Of a DNA stretch of 64,000 nucleotides, positions 1 to 12,320 are shown one piece after another. Source of the DNA: Hevea brasiliensis (taxonomy: Eukaryota > Streptophyta > Magnoliopsida > Malpighiales > Euphorbiaceae); NCBI RefSeq assembly GCF_030052815.1, contig NC_079510.1, positions 30,271,823 through 30,335,822 of the forward strand. The letters are read 5' to 3'. A program made the translations under genes and the position numbers. Position 1 is the first letter of the stretch. Each line of letters opens with the position of its first letter. Under the pieces are notes generated by a model. That model worked only from the letters and a program-made list of their open reading frames with translations. It did not search any database and was not told where the DNA came from.

Positions 1-565
1 CAGCTTGTGCAAAGCTTATATTAAGTTTGTAATAAATTTAGTTTGAATTTCTTTTAATGTAAATTTTTGCAATGATGTGTATAAATTACTTTGTCATTAA
101 TGAAATATGAATGGTAGTATTTTATTTTGAATTGAATGAAATTCATTAATGGTATTTGATGATTGTTGGATATTGAAAATGGTGGAATTGAATTTTGAAA
201 GTTGATAAATGTGTTGAAATTGATTGAGATTGATTGTGAAATTGAAGTAGTTGTTGAGAAAAATTATTGGAAGTATCTTTTTTCAGGTATTTGAAGAACT
301 GTTTTCTCAAAATACAGACGGAACTCTGCCAGAATTTTTATAAAATTTGCGGAAAAATAAATTGGGCCAAAAATTTTAACTAGTTTCCAACTTTAATTAA
401 ATGGTTTAATATCTATTTAGAAATGCTCACCACTTATAAAAAGTAAGAAAATTATTTTAAAATCCCTTGTAGGGTACTTAATGAGTTATCGGTAGGTGAA
501 GTGCTGTAGTTCATTAGGTATTCTACGGGATCATGTTATGCCTTATAGAGGGGTATGGTATGACA
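1..565 (+). repeat. 3' end of a giant-LTR element
   Basis: This stretch matches the last ~560 bp of the solo LTR that ends at 8899. Shared landmarks are a TTTTTTCAG-G acceptor-like site near 280-290, the GAAGAACTGTTTT motif after it, a block near 465-545 containing GGGATCATGTTATGCC, and a terminal TATGACA. The LTR start lies upstream of the window, so I cannot tell whether it is a solo LTR. No PBS follows position 565. Confidence 0.75.
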
Positions 566-1395
566 ATTCAGATTTGATAATGAGGGACTCTAAGACATCC
601 CTCAAAATATATTAGGGTATGACAGCATTACATTATGGAGGACCATCGCCCCAAACACAGAGATATACAACTCCAGTAGGTCAAAATCATCGAGATTGGC
701 TAACCCAACATAGAGATACCTGCATAGGGTTACAACCTACACCATTATGGGTTGTGGTGACAGCCTCAACATGGTCAACGCCAATAAGTTATTCTTCTTA
801 TGAAGCATGGTGAATGGCAAAAGATGCAGCACTGGATACTTCGTATGCTAGCACCTAAGGAGGATTTCTCATCAAGCCACTGGTCACATAGTGGTGGGAG
901 GCCTCATCACAGCGCTTGCCCTGCATTATGGGTGCCTGCACATGTTAGGCTATGCCCCATCTCAGGAACTACCAGGATAGATCAGACTATTTATATATCT
1001 ATGGGATTATGTGGGAGAGTAGGGGACACATGCCTACTGCTAGATGCACAGGGGAATGTGATCCCCAGGAGGACACTAACAGGAGCAGAATAAGGAGAGT
1101 CCAGCAGAACACAGAAGCAAGCACAGGAGTAGCAGCAGGAAGAGTTGGACCTTATCCTTATAGGATCACCAGATAGGGCCCCTCCATACACACCACCACT
1201 TGCAGATACTATCCTAGCATATTTACAGAAGATGGAAACAACCATTAATAATGAGATAAGGACCCTGGAAACCACCATTTCAGACAAAATCAGAGCTATA
1301 AAGGACAGTCTCTAAGAGACCCATAATAAACTGGACATGGTCCTCGAGAGGTAGGATGAGGGGACACCTTCCTCGCCATCACAGAATTTCTAAGC
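566..1395 (+). pseudogene. Decayed retroelement ORF, possibly Athila-like
   Basis: GC-richer, coding-like DNA broken by several stops and frame changes. A short stretch near 1190-1310 reads as a charged, heptad-like segment rich in I, E, T and K. I recognise no domain. The assignment rests on what follows: a polypurine tract and a long AT-rich tail typical of the 3' part of Athila-like Ty3/gypsy elements, where a poorly conserved ORF lies after integrase. It could be another retroelement's variable ORF. Confidence 0.35.
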
Positions 1396-2440
1396 ATAAG
1401 ACAGTAGACTAGGACACATTTTCATGAACTGTATAGGTATAGGCCTTAGTCTTAGTTACTACCTAGTCTAGTAGGTTTATTTTATACAAACCATGCTCCT
1501 AATATTTATATCTCTTGCTTTAATACATATATGCTTTGCTATTATCTTGAGTTTATTGTTTTATCTTTAAATAGCTTGCATAATATATTGCCATTGAAGA
1601 CAATGCCAAATTTGAGTTTGGGGGTGGATTCATACATTCATGCATTGCATTTCATCTTTATTATTTCATATTGCTTTATTATACCTATGTCATACTTATG
1701 TATCAAAATCCAAAAAAATTTTAGAAATTTTAAAAATTTTTTAAAACTTTTTCAAAAGATTTTTATTTTAGAACTATAACTAAAAAACTTAATAAGCTAA
1801 TGATTGAGCTCTTTTGAAAAGAGGAATGAATGTAACCAAATAGGCCAAAAAGACTTCAATCCATTGTCTATGAAAAATTTAATTGCCTAAGTGAAGTCAA
1901 ACTAATTAAACCCAAAGCCATAAGTTTGTCACATTGGACTTTTAAAATTAGGAGAAAATTTTTGAAATATGAACAAACCTAAAATATACCTCACCAACCC
2001 TAAAACATGTCTCTTAGATCTATTGAGGCGAAATCCTAGCACATGCTTGATAAGGAGATGATTAAGGAATTCTTTGATTATACACTCATCCTAGCCTTAG
2101 CCACCCAAAATCAAATTTTCATCCCTTGGAGCCAATTTGAGCCTACATCTATTCCCTTAAATGATTCTTTGACAAACCACAACACTACCCTAGCCCCTAG
2201 CCTAAACACTTATCCTACCCTATGAGGAAGCTAAAGTGCATAGGCGAAAGGTGTGCTAGGTGCGTGAAAAGAAAGAAAATATGGAAAGAGGATGCAAAAT
2301 TCAAAAAGAAGTGCAAGTGTGTGATACATTGAAAATTACCCTTCTAACCCATCAAAAACAATGAGTTTAGGGGTAAAGCATAAAAGGGACATAAAAATAA
2401 AAGAAGAAGAAAAACAAGCAAAGAAGTCCCAAAGTGAACA
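1396..2440 (+). other. Athila-like 3' non-coding region with PPT-like tract
   Basis: No sustained reading frame. A purine tract GAGTTTGGGGGTGG (1614-1627) follows a GACAATGCCAAATTT-type sequence and precedes long A- and T-rich runs (1708-1765), the usual arrangement downstream of the last ORF in Athila-type elements. The purine-rich segment at 2240-2430 fits the same region. Short ORFs here have no recognisable content. Confidence 0.45.
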
Positions 2441-2789
2441 TCACATAGCCTAAACCAGATGCTTAACACTACAGGGAAGTACGTAGCTCTACACAATAAT
2501 CCTAAGTTGGTACTGTAATATGTAGCTTTCAACACAAACATCGAGAACATTGCATAGTTACTATGGTACATCCTAATAGACCGGGTTTTTCCTATATCTT
2601 ATCCTTCTCGAATTCACTGATAGCCTAAACTTATGTTGATTATGGTATCCACTAACAACTACTAATAGTAATATCTTTGCCCTCATTTAGGGTAGCTATA
2701 TTGCCATAATTCACTCTTAGGTCCTCTTGCCTTGCACTAAATAAACACATCAATTAACTCTATAATTTATTATATTTTAGAAAAATGTC
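2441..2789. other. Unassigned AT-rich junction region
   Basis: Between the Athila-like tail and the minus-strand gypsy protease remnant. I see no ORF, terminal repeat or homology to other parts of the window. The junction between the two retroelement fragments must lie here. Confidence 0.3.
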
Positions 2790-3018
2790 TTTCACTAACA
2801 GACTCTTTCAAAACTGATTCCAATCACACTTATTACCGTAGTTCTTATCCTAAAGGACTAGTCTCCAGCACATCAAAATTCATTTCTATGTAAGGGAATA
2901 ACAGCAAAATATATAATTCTAACACTAACATACGACTGAGTAGAGCTGGGATCAAATAGTATATAAACATTCCGTTCAAAAGTTGAGAAAGTATCAACAA
3001 CTATATCTAAAGTGCCTA
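2790..3018 (-). pseudogene. Ty3/gypsy protease remnant (outer element)
   Basis: Read on the minus strand from 3014, one frame gives a stretch with LDIVVDTFS, then VYILFDPSSTQSYVSV, then FDVLETSPLG before stops. This is the Ty3/gypsy aspartic protease pattern, usually with D-P-G/S-(S/A)-T-H-S at the active site; the DPSSTQS core is recognisable. It continues the reading direction and domain order of the minus-strand gag at 23629-24304, from which it is separated by the copia insertion. Reverse transcriptase and the rest of pol are missing to the left, so the outer element is heavily deleted. Confidence 0.65.
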
Positions 3019-3023
3019 CTTCT

Positions 3024-3598
3024 TAAAGGAGCAGAAGCATATTGATTAGTTCATTGGAGCATTAAATTTCAAAAATTTTCTTCTAGGGTTTCATGCATCA
3101 TGCCACATTTCTTATGTGCCTAATTAATTTCAATACTCAATTGCATATTAAAACACTTTTAATATGTATTAGGATCTATGTTTGCCATTCAAGATTGTGA
3201 ATTAACAAATTAATTCATTTAAACCCTAGTTTAAAAGAGAAGTTTGTGAACTAACCTCTTTGATGCACTATGGATGCAATTGGCACCTTTAGGAAGCACC
3301 TAGGACCCCAAGTGTTGTCCCTCTAGCTTGTCCACACCAAGATCACTAATGGGCAGCCCCCAAATCAGCTTCTCAAGCCTTACCAACTAATTATAATTTG
3401 GGTTTTTACCTTTAGAGAGGTTGTATGTGTGTATAGGACACTAGAAACAATTTCTAGCAATTTTAATTCAAAGGAATTTGGGTTATTCTCTTTGAATTGA
3501 GTGAGAAAATAAGAGAGAAGATGGTGAACCCTTTGTGCCATCCACTTTTAGAGAAGAAGAAGAATATAATTTATTTCTACTTTCTTTTCCCTTTATGC
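3024..3598 (-). repeat. Truncated copia LTR (left copy)
   Basis: Matches 9355-9915 closely over its whole length, including the TCTAGGGTTTCATGCATCAT block and a CTTTGATGCACTATGGATG block. Similarity stops at about 3598, where gag-like sequence begins, marking the internal deletion breakpoint. Confidence 0.8.
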
Positions 3599-3599
3599 T

Positions 3600-3870
3600 C
3601 ACCATACAACTCTTGCAGGTGAAGGAGGATCTCACTTGCACTTTGCATATTTTCATGCTGCTTTTGTAACTCATTACTCATAGAAGCAAGCATGTAACAT
3701 TTGGCTCTCATATCATACTCCTTCCACTTGTCCAAAGTGTCATGTTCCTCTTGAGTGGCCTTTGGAGGTAAGGAGCAGGAACATTTGAGTCTAGAACATA
3801 TCTAATACATTCTAGGTTCAGGAAAAGTTTTAAATTTTTGAGCTAATTAGAAAGATTAGGTCTCGTCAAC
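3600..3870 (-). pseudogene. Ty1/copia gag fragment
   Basis: On the minus strand one frame reads ATQEEHDTLDKWKEYD, then a segment with CYMLASMSNELQKQHENM, then EILLHLQELYGEHK. This is the conserved middle of the copia Gag (UBN2-type) domain, about 60 residues. Just upstream (3780-3850) a different frame reads YVLDSNVPAP, the usual preceding segment, so there is at least one 1-nt frameshift, and a stop precedes it. The fragment ends at the LTR junction at ~3600. Non-functional. Confidence 0.75.
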
Positions 3871-5019
3871 CTATTATGATCAAGTATGCTCACAAGGATA
3901 TTGGATGGTGGTGGTTGTTATGTGCTCATTTTTATCAGAAAATTACTTACAGAAAATAACTAGATTAATTAGTAAATGTATCAAGTAATTAACCAAAATG
4001 ATTATAGCCTTTCAATCAAATTGGTCCTTCCACTAACTTGGTGAATCCTACACTTCCAAAGTAGGAAATGGAAATCCTAGTTGGATGGATTTCTAGTGGG
4101 TGATTAAATTATTATAGTCTTATTAATCATCCTCAGGCACATCCATTATTGGAATTACAATAAACTATAAGTGAGCGACTCCTTACCCATCACATCTCAT
4201 GTGAGGTTCAATCATTCATCTAGCCCCTAATGCTCAAAATCTCAGGTACATCCATTATTGATTTATCTTGCATTAGTTAAGTTGATCCCATTGAGCCAGT
4301 AAATATGCAAATAAATTTAATGTCCTCAAGCACATCCATTATTAGCCATCAACTATTTACATATTTACAACATCTCATGCTTGATAATTATCTTTAAGAA
4401 AATCTCTTAAATTAAATGCATCACATGCAAGTATTTAAAATTTCTTAAAATAATTGCCTCAATGTAGGGCTCATGATATAATTACTTTAATTATACCATT
4501 TCCAACTTAATCATTTGTTTGGAAGATTTAGTGGTCGGCTTAATTACTATTATGGTCTCACTTTGCACATTATCCATTTAGCATGCATATATCATATACT
4601 TGCATACATTCCCATACATCTCATGCATACATGGATAAACAAATAATATGGTATGATCATGGACTTTCTAAGGGATTCAATTCTGAGCCACCAAGAATTG
4701 AATCAGGGCATTCCTAGGTGCATTTCATTCATTCATTTTACAAGAGTTGCTGAAGGAGTACATAATCAATACTTGATCTTGATTTCCTCCCACTGGTCCC
4801 ACCAATGCTCTTGACCTCCTTGATCTTCTTGCAATCCAATTACATTGTAATCCTTGGCATACCAAGGCGAATTTACAAGATCATGGACTTTAATGTCTTC
4901 AAATAAATGAAATTATAACCCAAATTATTATAACACTTATAATACATGCCACTAAAATAAAAATTAATTATTTTATAACCCAAGGAAAATAAAATAAATA
5001 AATTCAATCACATTGGTCT
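3871..5019 (-). other. Copia leader/internal non-coding DNA
   Basis: AT-rich sequence between the gag remnant and the solo LTR insertion, continuing after it at 8905. In the element's orientation this is the untranslated leader between PBS and gag. No ORF or hairpin of note apart from the short repeats at 4131-4344. Confidence 0.5.
4131..4344. repeat. Three spaced copies of a ~21-bp motif
   Basis: CTCAGGCACATCCATTATTG-like sequences occur at 4131-4152, 4241-4260 and 4324-4344, with 1-2 differences between copies. They sit in the copia leader and look like remnants of a local tandem duplication of about 80-110 bp. Confidence 0.6.
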
Positions 5020-6698
5020 TTTATTGTAACACCCCTATGTTCGGTATGCGTTCTACTGTTCCAATGAACAGTGTTGTCCGGACAGCTAGAATGCTTAGAA
5101 CTACACTTCGATATGAGTGAGGAGACATAAAATAATGAAATACAAGAAAAGAAAATACAAGAAAAACAAAGGAAAAATAATAGCAAAGAAATATAACCAA
5201 GTTAAGTGAGCCGAGAACCCTAGCGATGGGTGACCGCACCGGGAAGTCACGGCGTGAACCGCTGACTAGCCCTGGACTGCGGGGAACCCTGAAAAATTAT
5301 TTTTAGAACTTAAAGAGACATCAATTGAAGTATAAATACCATTATAAATATCAAACAAAAATTAATTAATTAGTACAAAGAAAAGTGAGAAATCGAAAAA
5401 CGGACAAAATCCGGTGTTACCGAAAAATCGGGAATGCAACCCGAACACGGGCATTGTGGTCATTTGACACCCTGAGTTGCCTTTTGACCTAAATTTCCAT
5501 TAAAAATAAATAATATTACACTTGGAAAATATAATGAAAAATTAAATTAGGGGTACCTAATGTAAATAACAAAAATGGGGTATAAATTGAGTAATTAACA
5601 CTTAAATCATATTAAATCATTTTCTTAGGTGAGTGGAGCACTATGGGGATTAAATAAACACTATGTGGGCAGGTGTACTTCCACTCAAACTCCATCTTCC
5701 TCATTCATTCTTCCATTGCCGAAAGGAAGCTCTCCAAAACCATCCATGGCCAAAATGTTTAAAGCTTCCTAAACCCCCACCATTTCCATCCTAAACACCA
5801 AAGTCACTTCACAAATTTTTATCCCCACCTCACAAGGAAGAAGTAGATACTAAAATCAAGGGAGTTTAGTGAAGATTTAACAAGCCTCAACAATAGGTAA
5901 GTGTTTAAATTGATTTATTTCTTAAGTAAAGTTTATGGGAAGCTTGAGATCATTGAATTGATGAAGAAATTTTGAGATTTTGGTGAATTGTTATTATGCA
6001 CTAGTTTAGGTAGCCATGGAAATTTAAGAACTTGAATTATTTTCACATGAATTTGATGGGTATTAGTGTTGATTAAAGTAAATCAAAGTTTAGTAGGTTA
6101 ATTATTGATGTATGTTGAATTGAACACTTGAATTGGAAATTTTTGTTGAATTTGGAATTGTATGCGTGATTGTCTAAATGGACAGCCATGGGATTATACA
6201 CTAAATGAAATATTATTACATGTATTGTGGAGAATTAACTTTGACTAATGTGATTCAAAGTTTTGGTAAGTTAACTTCATGTATATGGAATGGTGACCAA
6301 GTGAAAAATTTGAGTTTGAAGGCAATTATGGAGGTATACCATTGCGGCAGTTTGTTAACTCTTGAAGAATGCTGGAATTCATACTTGGTTTATGGAATAA
6401 TAATATTGAATTGTGATAGTGGTTATGGCAGTTTGAGTATATGTATGATGGTGTGAGGTTGGACATGTAAAAGTGTTATGGTTAGGCGATTGAATTGTTG
6501 TAAATTGGGTTTGAAAAATTCTGTACTAAATGGTGCACATTGAATGTAATTTTAAACTGCCAAAATGACCTATAATATGTTGTGAATTATGTTTAGGTTA
6601 TGGTACAACCAGAATTGGCTTGAATGTTGAGTTGGTAAGTGTTAAAAGTGATCCTTGATGTGTATGAAAGAAATGCAATAAGGCAGTTTGTGTTTTGG

Positions 6699-7210
6699 GC
6701 CTATAACTTTAAGTGTGTGGCTCCAATTAGTATGAGACCAATTGGAGGTGAAACTAGGCACAAAATGTGCCAACTTTCATGAAGGAAGCTTGCCAAAATT
6801 CTGCTTGTAAGGTAACTTGAAAAGTGACCAAATCCGGATTAGTGCAATTGAGGCCTGAAAATTGACCATTTGGGCAGCAGTTAGTGTTTAGCCCATAACT
6901 CACTCAAAACAGGTCCAATTGACCTGAAATTTTGACCATGAATAGTTAAGACCCATATCTACAAGTCTTATGAAGACACCAAAACCCAGAAATGACCATA
7001 AGCAAGTCAAACAGCTTGCACAAGTTCGGGTCCAAAAACTGGCCGAACCTAAAATGACCTAAAATGACCTAAAGTGACCAATTTTGATGCATTTTGACCA
7101 GCAATAGTAAAATGACCATAACTTGGTCTACATAACTCAAAATGACCTGAAATTTTGCCCCACGTTCCATAAGACATAGATCTACAAGTTTGTAGTTTAG
7201 AACAAAACCC
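6699..7210 (+). repeat. Three ~200-bp degenerate repeat units in the solo LTR
   Basis: CATAACT cores begin near 6699, 6893 and 7116. Each is followed by a CCAATTGG- or TGACCTGAAAT-like centre and then an AAGAC...CTACAAGT or ACTTTCATGAAG segment. Spacing is 194 and 223 bp, matching equivalent arrays in every related LTR here. Confidence 0.6.
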
Positions 7211-7920
7211 GAAAACCGAGGGAACTAGGTTGTTCGGCTAGGTCAAACTAGTATCCCAGAATCCAGCAAATTGCAAGAAAATGCAATATACAAGGAAATG
7301 AATTTTGTAACATGTACTAACCCTAAAAGACTATTGAATGTGACAAATTAGTAACACTAAAACCTAATTTACCTAGAACGCATTTAGGGTCAACATATTA
7401 GGTTGACTAAGCAAATAATAGAATTCAGTGAATTAATTATCGAGCATTATCGTTAGAGACAGTTTAAATGAATACTGAAACACTTCAAATTGTGTTTCTC
7501 AGTTAGCAAAGACTCAGGGAAAGGGAAGGAAACACTGAGTCAAGGCCAGAAGACAGTTATCAGAGGTTTGTGCACAACAACTAATTCTTTTTAATTTTTC
7601 AATTGAAATGAATTATGACTATTTGTACATTATTATTTTAAATTGTGGAAATGTGTTTGAATGAATATTTATTGCTTGAAAAGCATTGTAAATGGTTTGA
7701 AACTATGAAAAATTATTTGAATGATATTGATGGATACTGATTGATTGAAAAGCATTAGAAATGATTTGAAACCACAGCTATCATGTATATTGATTGTATT
7801 CCTCGCTAGCTTGTCTAGTGGGATGAATTGAATTCCCTCTCTGGCTGAAGTGTTGAGGTGTGTGCCTATTGAGGACGAATAGAATGAGTACTCATATTTT
7901 TGGTAGCTAGCTATGTTATT

Positions 7921-7990
7921 CCTCATTAGTCATCGGCTTCTGGGACGAATTGAATACCTCATTAGCCATCGGCTTTTGGGACGAATTGAA
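7921..7990 (+). repeat. 36-bp direct duplication
   Basis: Two adjacent copies beginning CCTCATTAG(T/C)CATCGGCTT at 7921 and 7957, both ending GGGACGAATTGAA. Confidence 0.85.
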
Positions 7991-8252
7991 CTTTGGAACA
8001 TGATTAAGCTGTGTGTGATTTATTGATATGTATTGTAAGATTGTGAAATGGAGTTTAAATTCTTATTGACATTCACTGTCTTTTGAATTTAACTATGTTT
8101 TGATTTCTGAGATTTATTGTGATATTATAAAATAGAGTTTAAATTCCTTATGACATTTATTGTCTTGAATCTAACTATGGTTTTACGTATCCACTATTTA
8201 TATGATTTATGAATTGTGATTTAAAGTTGTATTTGGTAAATTTTGTGCACCA

Positions 8253-8292
8253 CTGAGACATTGTCTCAGCGATAGCTTTTCATTGCTGTCGC
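8253..8292 (+). other. Double hairpin of the solo LTR
   Basis: Immediately after CACCA, CTGAGAC-ATT-GTCTCAG (8253-8269) forms a 7-bp perfect stem. It abuts GCGATAGC-(8 nt)-GCTGTCGC (8269-8292), an 8-bp stem with one G-U pair. The position ~640 bp before the LTR end and the pairing are shared with other subfamilies whose primary sequence differs. Confidence 0.7.
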
Positions 8293-8904
8293 AAGTAGAT
8301 AGACGGACAGGGCAGCAGACTAGGCTGCTAGAGCATTCAACGAGAGAGCATCGGGTATATTGAGTATACTCCATTTTGCATTTTGTACTGTAATATATAT
8401 TCACTGTATGTATATTTTGTTCTTGGTTTGAGCAGTTGTAAAATTAAAATTGTATCTTGAAGTTGTAAAATAAATTATGAGTTATTTTGACTTTTAAAAT
8501 TTGTACTGTATCTCTTTAATCTCAGTCTTTGAAAAATTATTGTGGAATTGAGTTGAGGAAATATATTGTGTTGTTTAACTGTTGGAGTTGAGATTGAGAA
8601 ATATATTGAAGTGTTTTTTTTTTTTTACAGGTTTTTTGAAGAACTGTTTTATCCAAAATACAGATGGCACTATGCCAAAATTTTGCAAAAATTCCTAATA
8701 ATTCAAATGTGTTAGTTCTATCACTTCAGTTCAAAAAGTTTTTAACACCTGTAAATAGTGCTCACCACTGTAAAAAGAAGTAAGAAAAGTTTTAAAATCC
8801 CTTGTAGTATATTTAATGAGTTATCAGTAGATGAAGTGGGTAATTCATTAGATATACTACGGGATCATGTTATGCCTTATAGAGGAGTAGGGTGTGACAT
8901 TTAT

Positions 8905-9339
8905 TGTCCATGATCATCCATCATGCATATTACCATTTAATAATTAAATAAAACATACATACTAAAATCAAATTGAATATGTCATATTCAACTAAAAAAT
9001 TTATATTTGAATCTCATTCAAACAAATTTAAAAATTCAGATTTGAATCTCATTCAAACAAATTTAAATTTAGAAACCTTTTTCTAAATTTAACTCAATGA
9101 AAACAATTTTCATAAATTAATTGTGTGATTTAAATTTCTAATTAAACAATTTAAATAAGTATAGGCTTAGTTATAAGCCTTAAAGTAAACAACAATTGTA
9201 TAATTAGGCCATAACCATGGGCACTCTAGGGTACTCAAATGTGCCGCCACATCTTGAAGCTCAAACAGCTTTGAATCAATAAACATTTGATCTAATCACA
9301 CAATTGAACCTCATATTCAATCCAAATGGCAAATATAGT
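8905..9339 (-). other. Copia leader next to the PBS
   Basis: Non-coding continuation of the copia internal region after the solo LTR. It contains a 26-bp direct repeat with a TTTGAATCTCATTCAAAC core, at 9005-9030 and 9040-9065. Confidence 0.55.
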
Positions 9340-9352
9340 GGCTCTGATACCA
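9340..9352 (-). promoter_or_regulatory. Copia primer-binding site
   Basis: On the minus strand TGGTATCAGAGCC, complementary to the 3' end of initiator tRNA-Met. It lies 2 nt inside the LTR end at 9355, which fixes the orientation of this element and its LTR boundary. Confidence 0.9.
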
Positions 9353-9354
9353 AT

Positions 9355-10529
9355 TGAAGAAGTGGAAGCATGTTGATTAGTTAATTGGATAATTGAATTT
9401 CAAAACTTTTCTTCTAGGGTTTCATGCATCATGCCACATTTCTTATGTGCCTAATTAATTTCAATGCTCAATTGCATATTAAAACACTTTTAATATGTAT
9501 TAGGATCTATGTTTGCCATTTAAGATTATGAATTAATAAATTAATTCATTTAAACCCTAGTTTGAAGCACTAACCTCTTTGATGCACTATGGATGCAATT
9601 GGCACTTTTAGGAAGCACCTAGGACCCTAAGTGTTGTCCTTTTAGCTTTTTCACACCAAGATCACCAATGGGCAGCCCTCAAATCAGCTTGTTAAGCCTT
9701 GCCAACCAATTATAATTTGGGTTTTTGCCTTTAGAGAGGTTGTATATGTGTATAGAACACTAGAAATAATTTTTAGCAATTTTAATTTAAAGGAATTTGG
9801 GTTGTTCTCTTTGAATTGAGTGAGAAAAGAAGAGAGAAGATGGTGAACCTTTTGTACCGTCCACTTTTAGAGAAGAAAAAGAATATAATTTGTTTCTACT
9901 TTCTTTTCCCTTTATACTAAGGTCATTAAGTCACTTAAAACCCTATGCCACATGTCACCACCACATTGCATCTTATTTTTAATTGACCTAATTGACTTTG
10001 ATTACCTTGCATGATAGGAAGATAAATGGCAAACTTATATGATGCCATGTGTCACCATCTCATGGTGCCACATGTTACCATGTGAAATGACCAAATTACC
10101 CTTATGTTGTAATTTTGAGTTCTTAACCCAAAATCATTATTTCTCCTCTTCAAATCAATTTATATCAAATATAAATTAATTAATTAATCTCTATTAATTA
10201 TTTTCTCACAATTAAATTCATATTTAAATACTTTAAATATAAATTTAACTTATACTATACATCCAATAACCTAGATTTGATTTCAAGTCATGCTAGGGAC
10301 TTTGCAATCTTATTGCAAATCAAACCTATTTAATTAATCAATTAAACTCTTTAATTAATCAATTAAATCTTATTTAACTTTGTGATTACTTGTGTATGTG
10401 TGTGACTCACTAGGCTCATCACTAATTGGCAATGAGATATGATATCAACTCTTAATATCATCAGAACTCTTTCTTACCATGAATGATTTCTCTAAATCAT
10501 TTTAGGCATCTCATAGACCATGGTTGACA
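9355..10529 (-). repeat. Copia LTR, first part (right copy)
   Basis: Starts TG next to the PBS and matches the left LTR copy over ~560 bp, then continues alone because the left copy is truncated. Interrupted at 10530-10534 by the CCTAG target duplication of the LTR-gag array; it resumes at 22740. Confidence 0.85.
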
Positions 10530-11108
10530 CCTAGTGTAACACCCTCCTGGTAGCAACTCCGTACATTCTACTGTTTCGGTGACCGGTGTCGGTCTGGACA
10601 GCTAGAACGTCCGCAAAAATATTTAAACTAAAGTCAGGAACCATAATTAACTCAAATATTAATAAGAAAAATTTAGTAAAAATTTTAGAAATAAAATACA
10701 ACCAAGTTAAATGAACCGGTGCCCAAGCGATGGGTAACCAGAGGGAAGTTGCGGTTCTCGCAAAGAGGAGCCCTAGACCCGGGGGAAAAATTATAAAATA
10801 ATTTTTGGGACTCCAGAGAAGGGTCATTAAGGTTCCTATGGCATTAGAATGCCAAGATAATATTTAGAAAAATTTTTCAATCCATGCAGACAATTTTGAC
10901 CGTTAAGCCAAACGGAGGGCATTTTGGTCATTTCGCCTTCAGAGGTGATTTTTGGCCGACTTGTCCAGTTAAGTAAATAATTATTATGATCTAAAATATG
11001 AATAAATATTGGTAAAAATTTAATTAGAAATGAGTTAAAGAAAGAAGAAAGAAAAATCAAATAAAAAGGCATTTATGACATAAGCTTGATGTAATTAAAA
11101 CCCCTTAG

Positions 11109-11138
11109 CCAATCAAAACTTAACAAATGCATTTATAA
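11109..11138 (+). promoter_or_regulatory. CCAAT/TATAA-like promoter in LTR
   Basis: CCAAT at 11109-11113 and TATAA at 11134-11138, about 600 bp into the LTR and ahead of a C-rich, ATG-poor leader-like stretch. Repeated in LTR 2; a CCAAT motif is also kept near 28145 in LTR 4. The exact start site is not determinable. Confidence 0.35.
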
Positions 11139-11827
11139 GACATTAAATAATAAAAGAAGTCAAAATATGAAAAAGCAATCTGCTCACCTTCACCTTCTTC
11201 ACTGAATCTCCATGGCCATTTTTCTTCATCAAATTTTCAAGCTTTAAGCTTGCAATATCTCTTTATCTATCCACCAAAATCCCTAAGCCCCTTTACTAAA
11301 ATTTATCCCCACATCAAGAGGAATATTTTGATTATCAAAAAGTGAGGAAATTCCAAAGTTTCTACAAGTGCAAGAAGTGGTTAAAGTGAGGTTAGTGCTT
11401 ACTTTTACAAATATTTCTTTATTTCTATGTTAAGGGACTTGAAATAAGTAAGGAATTGTAACTAAAATGAATAACAATTATGTGTATGAATGCCATGAAT
11501 TTCGGCAGCCCTATTGAAGGAATAGAAATGAGTGTTTTGTTGGACTTAGAGTAGATTAGAAATGATGTTCAAGGTACATATACACAAGTATAATGAATTG
11601 GTATGCTAACTAAGGTAATTGGTGTAACCCTTGAATTTGAGCTAGGGTTTTAAGAGTGAAAATTTGACTTGGCTTAGGAAATTGTTAGAGAACATTTTAA
11701 TGGTCAATTAGTGACTATTTTAGGTAATTTGACCACAATTTGGACTGAAATAATGCATGGCAAAGTGAATGTGTAGGCTGCCTAAAGATAGCAGCAATGT
11801 GACTGAGATTTCAGTCCACTTATACAG

Positions 11828-12320
11828 CCATAACTTTGGCTGTGTAGGTCCAATTGGTGTTTGGCCAATTGGAAATGAAACTAGGCTTATAATGGCACAT
11901 TTTTACTGAAGAAACCATGCCCAAAAGACCAAAGTAAGAGGACCAAAAGTTGGCCCCAATCCGGATACCCTGCAACATCACCTGCAGAAATGACCAAATG
12001 AACAGTAACTGTTCATTTGGCCATAACTCACTGTAGATATGGTCAATTGACCTGAAATGTTTACAGAAACAAGTTAAGACATAGACAAACAACTTTCATG
12101 AAGAAACCTACCCCAAATTATGACCAGAACCTAACCCAAATGGCAGTGGCAGTCACTGTTCATGTTACTGTAGATATGGTCAATTCTGCAGTTTGGCAAT
12201 CCGGCCAGCTGTGGTTTTTGGACCATATATGGAGCTACAAAACTCCAAATGGAGTGATTCAAAAATGAAAATTCAACTAGACAAAATAAGGAACAACTTT
12301 CGTGTTTACCATTTTCTCAA
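11828..12320 (+). repeat. Three ~200-bp degenerate units in LTR 1
   Basis: Cores start at 11828, 12021 and 12223 (spacing 193 and 202 bp). Each has CCATA(ACT) followed ~15-30 bp later by a palindromic centre (CCAATTGG pair, GGTCAATTGACC, ACTCCAAATGGAGT) and then a (GACATAGACAA)...CAACTTTC segment. Confidence 0.65.

Larger units (their letters stand above)
5897..8630 (+). promoter_or_regulatory. Intron-like segment of the solo LTR
   Basis: ATAG|GTAAGTG at 5897 fits a plant 5' splice site closely. A 13-T run followed by ACAG|G at 8630 fits a 3' splice site. The same two positions are occupied by splice-like signals in the other LTR subfamilies. Splicing is inferred, not shown. Confidence 0.35.
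5025..8899 (+). mobile_element. Solo giant LTR, TSD TTTAT
   Basis: A 3875-bp segment starting TGTAACACCC and ending GGGTGTGACA, flanked by TTTAT at 5020-5024 and 8900-8904. There is no internal region, so this is a solo LTR from LTR-LTR recombination of a TR-GAG-type element. It belongs to a subfamily diverged from the LTRs at 10535 and 27569 but shares their organisation: a terminal GTTCTACTGTTCC block, a donor-like site near 5897, ~200-bp degenerate repeats, a double hairpin, an acceptor-like site near 8630 and the final GGGATCATGTT segment. Confidence 0.9.

Noticed and set aside
7669..7926. Host protein-coding gene anywhere in the window
   Set aside because: All frames over ~100 codons fall in LTRs or are explained by retroelement gag-pol; no exon-like set with host homology was recognised.
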